A DNA stretch of 11,825 nucleotides from positions 1 to 11,825 of the forward strand of contig CAUZEO010000153.1 in assembly GCA_963578625.1 (NCBI GenBank), in the 5' to 3' direction. Under the pieces are notes generated by a model. It was not told the origin of the DNA and ran no database searches. It worked only from the letters and a program-made list of their open reading frames with translations. Within the stretch, counting starts at the first letter, position 1; each line of letters begins with the position of its first letter. Made by a program: the position numbers and the translations under genes. Of this stretch, positions 6,352 to 11,825 are shown one piece after another. The stretch comes from CAUZEO01 sp963578625. Its GTDB lineage: Bacteria; Verrucomicrobiota; Kiritimatiellia; SLOV01.

Positions 6352-6779
6352 TTAACCGACTTTCAGTCGCTTGAGCACATCCCGATTCAATTCGATACCG
6401 AGGCCCGGCTTGTCAGGCACATGTATGACGCCGTTCTCCATTCGCAGTTCATCGGAAACCAGTTCCCCTTACGCATGATGGAATGGCACAATTCGCCGGG
6501 CAGAAATTCTACGAAGGCGCAGTTCGAAGTGTTGACCGCCATGTGCACGGAGGCGGCGATGCCGATTCCCGTTTTCCCGCAGTGGGGCACGATGATTCGT
6601 CCGCGATCTTCTGCCAACTGGCAAACCCGGCGCGCTTCGGTGAGCCCGCCAACGCGTCCGACGTCGGGCTGCGCAACGTCGGCCTTGCCGCGATCCATCA
6701 GGTCGATGAATTCAAACCGGCCGGTCTGCCACTTCCCGGCGGCGATAAGGATGTGACTGACTACGTTGGTAATTTTCAT
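6352..6779 (-). pseudogene. Remnant of an enolase-superfamily (mandelate racemase/muconate lactonizing type) dehydratase
   Basis: Starting at an ATG that overlaps the SDR stop as ATGA, the frame reads MKITNVVSHIL, typical of this family's N-terminus, then jumps directly to AAGKWQTGRFEFIDLM, which belongs to the C-terminal part of the barrel. DVAQPDVGRVGGLTEA and VPHCGKTGIGIAAS (the Asp-His dyad region) follow. Full members are about 380 residues; about 142 codons remain, so some 240 residues are missing, including the capping domain, the KxK motif and two of the three metal ligands. The third metal ligand, Glu in the usual AAGE, is Lys here. At the C4 run 6465-6468 (minus-strand AAGGGGAACTG) the frame shifts; the other frame continues convincingly as ELVSDELRMENGVIHVPDKP to a stop at 6352. 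The gene cannot encode an active enzyme. An assembly error could explain the gap or shift but less easily all three changes. It was probably the acid-sugar dehydratase of this operon. Confidence 0.85.
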
Positions 6780-7555
6780 ACCTTGATGGAAAGTCCCCCG
6801 TCCGCCACCAGGGTCGCGCCGGTAATGTAGGCGCATCGATCGCCACTCAGAAATCCGATGACGTTGGCGATTTCCGCGGGTTCTCCCATGCGTCCCAGGG
6901 GGATGTTTCTCTCTTTTAAATATCGCTGAATAAACTCCTCATCCTGTGAAATGTCCACGCCATCGATGACGTTGAAGGGCGTGTGGATGGCGCCGGGCGC
7001 GACTGCGTTGACAAGAATTTCATACTCCGCGAGATCGATCGCAAGGCTACGGGTCCAGGCCAATATTCCGCCTTTCGTTGCCGCGTAAGCTCCAACCATG
7101 GATTGGGTCATGAACCCCTGGATCGACGCGACATTGACGATACGGCCGTATCTCCGCTCGATCATCGTCGGAGCGACGTATCGGACCAACTCGTACATCG
7201 CCTCCAGATTTACGGCGTGCGTCTTGCGCCAGGTATCGAGGGTTGCGTTTTCAATGCGCTCATGGATCTCGATCCCCGCGTTATTGACGACGATGTCGAT
7301 GCGATCCCGCCGGGAAATTGTTTCGTCGACCGCGGATTTCAGGGCGGCGTGGTCCGTCACATCCAGTGGCGCCGCGGTAAAATTCTCCAATTCCTTTTCC
7401 GCTTTCGCCAGCAGACCGGCCTGGAGGTCGATCCCTGTGACGTGCGCGCCCTGACCGCAAAACAGATTCGCTGTTGCGCGCCCGATTCCGGACGCTGCGC
7501 CCGTAACAATCGCAACGCGTCCGGCGAACTCTCCCTCTGATGTTACTGGACTCAA
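6776..7555 (-). CDS. Short-chain dehydrogenase/reductase
   Basis: A 259-residue classical SDR. The cofactor loop TGAASGIG is at residues 18-25. D43 at the end of strand 2 (TGID) suggests NAD(H) rather than NADP(H). LDVTD (64-68), NNAG (91-94) and the catalytic S144, Y157 and K161 (YAATK) are all present. The C-terminus ATLVADGGLSIKV is typical of the FabG-like/sugar dehydrogenase branch. The open frame extends upstream to 7684, but those residues are unlike the family. A TTG at 7555 with GAGGA 8 bases upstream gives the usual length and was chosen. It is the first gene of the operon with the enolase-superfamily remnant (ATGA overlap) and the SMP-30 lactonase, which suggests oxidation of a sugar, or of a keto-deoxy acid later in the same route. 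The substrate is not readable from sequence. Confidence 0.9.
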   Translation of the reverse strand: MSPVTSEGEFAGRVAIVTGAASGIGRATANLFCGQGAHVTGIDLQAGLLAKAEKELENFTAAPLDVTDHAALKSAVDETISRRDRIDIVVNNAGIEIHERIENATLDTWRKTHAVNLEAMYELVRYVAPTMIERRYGRIVNVASIQGFMTQSMVGAYAATKGGILAWTRSLAIDLAEYEILVNAVAPGAIHTPFNVIDGVDISQDEEFIQRYLKERNIPLGRMGEPAEIANVIGFLSGDRCAYITGATLVADGGLSIKV

Positions 7556-7563
7556 CCTCGTAT

Positions 7564-7568
7564 TCCTC
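7564..7568 (-). promoter_or_regulatory. Ribosome binding site deciding a TTG start for the SDR gene
   Basis: GAGGA on the minus strand lies 8 bases before TTG 7555. No ATG or GTG near the family's usual N-terminus competes with it. Confidence 0.55.
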
Positions 7569-7748
7569 GCTCTACCGTGATGAACTGGCCAATATACTAG
7601 CGTAGCGCGGGGCGAGACTCTACAAAAAACGTTCCTTGTGCCGCGCGCACAGTCGAGGCGGTCGAGACAGGTACCGCACGCCATTTTCTTGATCCTCTCA
7701 GCGTCATGCGTTGCTTGAGTTTATCGCGGTACGCCGAGGGTTCAATGC

Positions 7749-7764
7749 TGTACCAAACGGTACA
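7749..7764. promoter_or_regulatory. Perfect palindrome TGTACC-AAAC-GGTACA, candidate operator
   Basis: Six-base perfect arms with a four-base spacer lie immediately beside the AT-rich segment in the divergent region. The size and symmetry fit a dimeric repressor site such as those of sugar-responsive GntR, LacI or IclR regulators, but no family consensus is matched well enough to name one. It is about 194 bases from the SDR start and 187 from the DUF1800 start. Confidence 0.5.
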
Positions 7765-7950
7765 CTGAAACTTTTTTACGGTTTTGAAAATTTCTACTTG
7801 CATAACGTTGCTGCATAGAGGAACGTAGGTAGTAAGCGGTTTCTTAGTACGTGTAGCTCGCCACTGTTTGGCGGGTTGGTTCGGGGAGAGGAAGAAGACA
7901 CTCTAGCCAAGGAACTCACTTTGCCGCCATCGGCACGAAGGGACCGCGCC

Positions 7951-10900
7951 ATGAAACGATTTCCCCTGACTTTCCCTGGCAATCTCTCTGTCGTTCCCGT
8001 TTTTGCCGCCATCCTTTATTTCGCATCGTCTGTCTCCACATGCGCGATCGTCGATCTAAACGAAAACGGATACGACGACATTTGGGAGCAGAAGTACAGC
8101 GCGACCGCCCTCGCGCAGAATGAAGACTCGGATGGCGATGGCGACAGCAACCTGAAAGAATCAGTCGCCGGAACGGATCCGCTTGACGCCCTGTCACGAC
8201 TGAGGGTGAGTCGTTTGAAAGTCGGCCCCAATCCGGATGCCGTTTCCGGGAATGGTGGAGACACGGTGCATACCGTCGTGATGACCATCGCCTCGCAGGC
8301 GGGAAAAGCGTACCAGGTCGAGTCCAGTTCCGGGCTGAATCAGCCGGGTTGGCAGCCCATAACCGGGCAGATCCTGGCGGATGGGGCATCCCTGTCACTG
8401 ACCTTGTCAAATGCCGCGCCTGCGGGAGCCAGCGAAACGCACTTTCGTGTCCTTGTGTCGGATTCCGATTCCGATGCCGACGGTATTCCCGATTGGGACG
8501 AACTTCAGATTCCGAGATTCGATCCGCACGTACCCCAAAGCGCCGCAGCCGGTTATGACGATTTGGCTACGCTCACAAGCACTCTCACCGCGAAGACAAC
8601 CGCCTTGGCGGCGAATGCATACGAGAAGGAGGGGATCGATGGACGCATTCGAATCAGCCGCACCGGAAGCATGCCGCTTGTCGTCTATTTCGGATTCAGC
8701 GGGGATCCCGATCCAACGAAAGGCTCGGCGTCGCCCACCGACTACGTAGTGAAGCTGCGAGGCGCCACGCCTATCGAACCGATTCCATTTCTGGAAGGGG
8801 CCGTGGTTGCGAATTCAGAAGTTTCAGGAACGCGAACATTCTCGGCAGTTTCGACGGAGTTTTCCGAGGTTGCCCTGCCCTACGAGACCACCCTGAACGG
8901 TGCGGTACGGATCCCTGAAAACATCGCCAGCGTGGAGATCCTGATTGATCCGATGATTGATTCGAGCAACGAGGTGCCCGAATCGTTGGTCATTCATCTG
9001 GCGCCGGCTCCTGCCCTGACGGCCGGCGCCGGAGCAGGCGTATCCGTTCGAATCAACGACGCGCAGCCGGTGGCGGGGAATGAACACCTGTTTATCGGGT
9101 ACCTTGGCCCGGAAATGGGTGCCGTCTCCTACGGTAGTGGGATATCCACCGTTCTGCTGCAGGGGGATAATGACATGGGACTGGTGAATTTGAGCTTCAG
9201 CGGTCTGACGACGCCCCAGATCGCGGTGCACATACATGTTGTAAACCCGCTTTCGGGACCGAATCTGGAAAGCCTTCCGCTGGGGCAGGTTTCGGGTTAT
9301 GAGTGGTTCATTCGCGCCGCGCAGTTCCTGGTGACCGATCAGCATGTCCTGGATGCTCTTTACTCCGGAAAACTGTATGTAAACGTGCATTCCGCGCAAT
9401 ACCCTACCGGCGAGGTCCGGGGCGATTACGTATTCACCGAGGGCTCGACCGAATTGCAGATTCCCCCTGATCCGCCGCCCCATGAGATCCTGACCGGCGA
9501 AGAGCTCGACCGGGATATCGTGCGGTTCCTGACGCAAGCGACATTCGGACCTCGGCAGGAGGACCTCGATGGAATGCTGGCTCTCATCGAGGATCCTGCG
9601 ATTGGCGACGGCACGAATCGAATTGCGGGCATGGAGGCGTGGATAGATCTCCAGATGGATCCGGTGCAGATGCCGGAAAGTATTCTCCTTGAATACACCA
9701 GGGCATCCTTTAATCAGGATACGAATACGAGCGAGCGGCACCATCGGCGGTGGGGGTGGTGGGAGCACGCCGTAAATGGCCGGGATCAGCTCCGGCAACG
9801 TACCGCCTTTGCATTGAGCCAGATCTTCGTCACGTCCGATGCCACCGCAACCCTTGCCCAGCGCCATTACGCGATGGCCAACTATTACGATTTGATCACG
9901 GCCAATGCTTTCGGAACGTACCGTGACCTGCTCGGAGACGTGACCTACAGCCCCGTCATGGGATTTTACCTGAGTCACTTGAAAAACCAGAAGAAGACGA
10001 CCAATAGCGCCGGCGGAATTATAGCCAGTCCGGACGAGAACTATACCAGGGAAATCATGCAGTTGCTTTCTTTCGGCCTGGTGCACCTTCATCTCGACGG
10101 CAGTGTAAAACTTGGGACGAATGGTCTCCCCATCGCGACATATGACAATTCCGTGATCACAGAGATGGCAAAAGTTTTTACCGGGCTGAGCTACAGCAAA
10201 CGTGCCGACTCAAGCGGGAACCCGATTGACAATACGAACTTTTTTCTCGGGAAAGGCAACTTGGAGTATCAAGTGCGGTGGCTGTATCCGATGAAAATCT
10301 TTCAGCAGTACCACGAGGAAAGTGACAAGACGATTTTTGACGGGCACTACATTCCCGCAGGACAGACCGGGGACCAGGACCTTTCTTTGGTTCATGACCT
10401 ACTGGCTGCGCACGAAACTACGGCGCCATTTATTTGTCGCCGGTTGATTCAGCGATTCGTCACGAGCAATCCCAGTCGTGGTTACCTGTACCGCGTTGCG
10501 AAGACCTTCCAGGACACGGGTGGCGATTTTTCCGAGGTAGTAAAAGCTATTCTGCTGGACTACGAGGCGCGGAGTCTCACGTTGGTTGACCAGGTCGGAC
10601 AGGGAAAACAGAAAGAGCCATTGATCCGGTTTACCCACCTTATGCGATTCGTCAACACGGCATCCCAGATCCCGCTGTCGAGTCTTTCCGCACACGGATA
10701 CCCGGCAACAGCGTTGGCGAAGTTTCCAACCAACGCGACGATTTTTCGCATGCGCAACAATCTCAGGACCGATTTTGGGCAGGAGGCGCAGAGTGCGCCC
10801 TCCGTTTTTAATTTTTTCCTACCCGATTTTGTCCAGTCCGGGGCGATTGCTGCCGCTGGTCTGGTGGTGCCGGAATTCCAGATTACGACGGAAAGCCAAG

Positions 10901-11268
10901 TATACGGGTGCATCGACTATGTCTACGACCTGACCCTGCGCGGCGGCGGTATGCCTGGACAGGGACTGCCACCCGGTTTCTCGAATACAGACGACAACAT
11001 GTTCGGAGATTACCTGCCTTTGTTGCAGATCTACAACGATGCGCTGGCTTTACCGGGCGGCACGGTGGAGACCGCCAGCGAGGCGCTGGTGGACTACCTA
11101 GACCTGGTGTTTCACGCTGGACATCTCAAGGCGAAGTTTGCCGGCGCCCCCGAGCCGAATCCCCGGAGCCTGATCATTGAGTCGACCATCAACTTCGGAA
11201 GCGTGAGGCGCGTTCTGAATACTGCCTACATCGTGTTGAACACACCGCAGTACGTCATCCACAAATAG
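7951..11268 (+). CDS. Large secreted DUF1800 protein with Ca-binding, Calx-beta-like and CHRD domains
   Basis: An 1105-residue exported protein of unknown function. A signal peptide occupies about 1-32 (MKRF start, hydrophobic core, likely cut after STCA; the Cys is not in a good lipobox). Thrombospondin-3/EF-like Asp-rich motifs follow at 59-78 (DSDGDGDSN, then GTDPLD) and 171-184 (DSDSDADGIPDWDE), with a beta-sandwich-like segment between them. A Calx-beta-like segment covers about 228-372 (SPTDYVV, INDAQP). A CHRD domain covers about 377-494 (HIHVVNP, LYVNVHSAQYPTGEVRG). The DUF1800 domain runs from about 517 to the end, with ENYTREIMQLLSFG near 700, FICRRLIQRFV near 825 and SAPSVFNFFLPDF near 950. 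The ATG at 7951 has AAGGGA 7 bases upstream; an upstream TTG at 7876 would bury the signal peptide. A DUF1501 gene follows after 21 bases, the usual partner. It is probably located in the periplasm or on the cell surface. Confidence 0.92.
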   Translation: MKRFPLTFPGNLSVVPVFAAILYFASSVSTCAIVDLNENGYDDIWEQKYSATALAQNEDSDGDGDSNLKESVAGTDPLDALSRLRVSRLKVGPNPDAVSGNGGDTVHTVVMTIASQAGKAYQVESSSGLNQPGWQPITGQILADGASLSLTLSNAAPAGASETHFRVLVSDSDSDADGIPDWDELQIPRFDPHVPQSAAAGYDDLATLTSTLTAKTTALAANAYEKEGIDGRIRISRTGSMPLVVYFGFSGDPDPTKGSASPTDYVVKLRGATPIEPIPFLEGAVVANSEVSGTRTFSAVSTEFSEVALPYETTLNGAVRIPENIASVEILIDPMIDSSNEVPESLVIHLAPAPALTAGAGAGVSVRINDAQPVAGNEHLFIGYLGPEMGAVSYGSGISTVLLQGDNDMGLVNLSFSGLTTPQIAVHIHVVNPLSGPNLESLPLGQVSGYEWFIRAAQFLVTDQHVLDALYSGKLYVNVHSAQYPTGEVRGDYVFTEGSTELQIPPDPPPHEILTGEELDRDIVRFLTQATFGPRQEDLDGMLALIEDPAIGDGTNRIAGMEAWIDLQMDPVQMPESILLEYTRASFNQDTNTSERHHRRWGWWEHAVNGRDQLRQRTAFALSQIFVTSDATATLAQRHYAMANYYDLITANAFGTYRDLLGDVTYSPVMGFYLSHLKNQKKTTNSAGGIIASPDENYTREIMQLLSFGLVHLHLDGSVKLGTNGLPIATYDNSVITEMAKVFTGLSYSKRADSSGNPIDNTNFFLGKGNLEYQVRWLYPMKIFQQYHEESDKTIFDGHYIPAGQTGDQDLSLVHDLLAAHETTAPFICRRLIQRFVTSNPSRGYLYRVAKTFQDTGGDFSEVVKAILLDYEARSLTLVDQVGQGKQKEPLIRFTHLMRFVNTASQIPLSSLSAHGYPATALAKFPTNATIFRMRNNLRTDFGQEAQSAPSVFNFFLPDFVQSGAIAAAGLVVPEFQITTESQVYGCIDYVYDLTLRGGGMPGQGLPPGFSNTDDNMFGDYLPLLQIYNDALALPGGTVETASEALVDYLDLVFHAGHLKAKFAGAPEPNPRSLIIESTINFGSVRRVLNTAYIVLNTPQYVIHK

Positions 11269-11289
11269 AAGAGCGAAAAGAGATTATTT

Positions 11290-11825
11290 ATGAAACATCG
11301 CAAAAAATCTTCAGGGGATATTCAGCGGCGCGAGTTCTTCCGGCAATCCGCATGCGCGGCGCTGGGCGTTACCGGACTCGTCAACATGCTGGCCAACCTT
11401 CGGCTGATGGGAGTCGCTATGGCGCAGAACCCCGGATCCGAATACAAGGCGATTGTGTGCCTTTTCCTCAATGGAGGAAACGACTCCACCAACATGCTGG
11501 TCCCAAAGAGCGGGCAGCTGAGAATTGATTACGACCTTCACCGCGGAATTCTGGCCGTTCCCGCGAGTTCTCTGCATGAGGTTTTTCCCGAGAACGAAAC
11601 AAGGGAGTTTGGCCTGCATCCCCAGTGCGACGAACTTGCCGCATTGTTCAACGCAGGTGACCTGGCTTTTGTTAATAATGTAGGCACACTTTCCTATCCG
11701 ATTGAAACCAGGGAGGAGTACCTCCAGGGCCTGGTTCCCGTTCCACCCCAGCTATTTTCGCATTCCGACCAACAAGTGCAGTGGCAAAGCTCCGTTCCGG
11801 ACAAGCCCTTCACCTCCGGCTGGGG
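11290..11825 (+). CDS. Tat-exported DUF1501 protein, 3'-truncated by window edge
   Basis: The first 178 residues of a DUF1501 protein, a family related in fold to alkaline phosphatases and sulfatases but without an agreed function. A twin-arginine signal is visible (QRREFFRQSACAALG, residues 12-26, likely cut after VAMA at 45), so it should be exported folded, possibly with metal. Family motifs FLNGGNDSTNMLVP (about 59-72) and LFSHSDQQVQWQ (about 154-165) are present. The remainder, roughly 250-300 residues, lies outside the window. The ribosome site is weak (AAAAGAGA before the ATG), and the gene starts 21 bases after the DUF1800 stop, consistent with one transcript. DUF1800 and DUF1501 genes are habitually adjacent in PVC-type and related bacteria (general knowledge). 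Confidence 0.93.
   Translation, partial: MKHRKKSSGDIQRREFFRQSACAALGVTGLVNMLANLRLMGVAMAQNPGSEYKAIVCLFLNGGNDSTNMLVPKSGQLRIDYDLHRGILAVPASSLHEVFPENETREFGLHPQCDELAALFNAGDLAFVNNVGTLSYPIETREEYLQGLVPVPPQLFSHSDQQVQWQSSVPDKPFTSGW

Larger units (their letters stand above)
7556..7950. promoter_or_regulatory. Divergent regulatory region between the SDR operon and the DUF1800 gene
   Basis: A 395-base region without a convincing gene that must hold promoters for both directions. It contains a near-perfect 9-base tandem duplication (7652-7660 and 7661-7669), GGTAC motifs at 7670, 7729 and 7759, an AT-rich segment (7765-7803) in otherwise GC-rich DNA, and a short inverted repeat CGCCA-CTGTT-TGGCG at 7859-7873. 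On the minus strand TAGTAT (7594-7599) could be a -10 for the SDR operon, but its possible -35, TTGTAG, is 19 bases away and weak. Exact promoters were not identified. Confidence 0.45.

Noticed and set aside
7556..7684. N-terminal extension of the SDR to 7684
   Set aside because: The extra residues are unlike the family, overlap the promoter region, and the TTG at 7555 has a well-spaced GAGGA.
7876..7950. Upstream extension of the DUF1800 gene from TTG 7876
   Set aside because: It adds 25 charged residues before an obvious signal peptide and lacks a ribosome site; the ATG at 7951 has one.
8824..10092. A 422-codon open frame on the minus strand inside the DUF1800 gene
   Set aside because: It is fully antisense to a well-supported gene with clear domains, its product resembles no family, and such long shadows are common in GC-rich DNA.

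Overview
This window looks like chromosomal DNA from a free-living bacterium of the Planctomycetota/Verrucomicrobiota/Lentisphaerota (PVC) type. The evidence is a paired set of exported DUF1800 and DUF1501 proteins with calcium-binding, Calx-beta-like and CHRD modules, moderately GC-rich genes, and intergenic DNA packed with degenerate satellite repeats and GC-rich hairpin repeats. The placement is inferred from style and gene families only. No search was run.

Layout, left to right. (1) Positions 1-1484, minus strand: dihydroxy-acid dehydratase (ilvD), cut off at its C-terminal end by the window edge. (2) 1485-1790: a repeat-filled spacer without a gene. (3) 1791-3750, minus strand: a two-gene operon with an 8-base overlap, a class V aminotransferase-fold PLP enzyme followed by a COG3618-type amidohydrolase. 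(4) 3850-5013, plus strand: a divergently transcribed M20 metallohydrolase. (5) 5014-5478: a convergent spacer holding at least five copies of a short palindromic hairpin repeat and a separate inverted-repeat element of about 100 bp. (6) 5479-7555, minus strand: an operon of an SDR dehydrogenase, a broken enolase-superfamily (mandelate racemase/muconate lactonizing type) gene and an SMP-30/gluconolactonase. (7) 7556-7950: a divergent regulatory region with a perfect TGTACC/GGTACA palindrome. (8) 7951-11268 and 11290-11825 (cut by the window edge), plus strand: a large secreted DUF1800 protein and a Tat-exported DUF1501 protein.

The SDR, enolase-superfamily and SMP-30 genes together suggest a non-phosphorylative sugar or sugar-acid oxidation route: dehydrogenase, lactonase, acid-sugar dehydratase. 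The dehydratase gene here has lost most of its N-terminal two thirds, carries Lys where a metal-ligand Glu is expected, and has a frameshift near its 3' end. The route is therefore broken at this locus or completed elsewhere. The aminotransferase/amidohydrolase pair and the M20 enzyme share a roughly 100-bp divergent promoter region and could form a small catabolic module for an N-acylated or lactone/lactam-type substrate; the substrate cannot be read from sequence.

The most unusual structure is the hairpin repeat family between 5014 and 5468. Two copies differ by a compensatory base-pair change. The hairpins nearest each operon's 3' end, including a related one after the amidohydrolase gene, all show UCC in the loop when read on the upstream gene's transcript.
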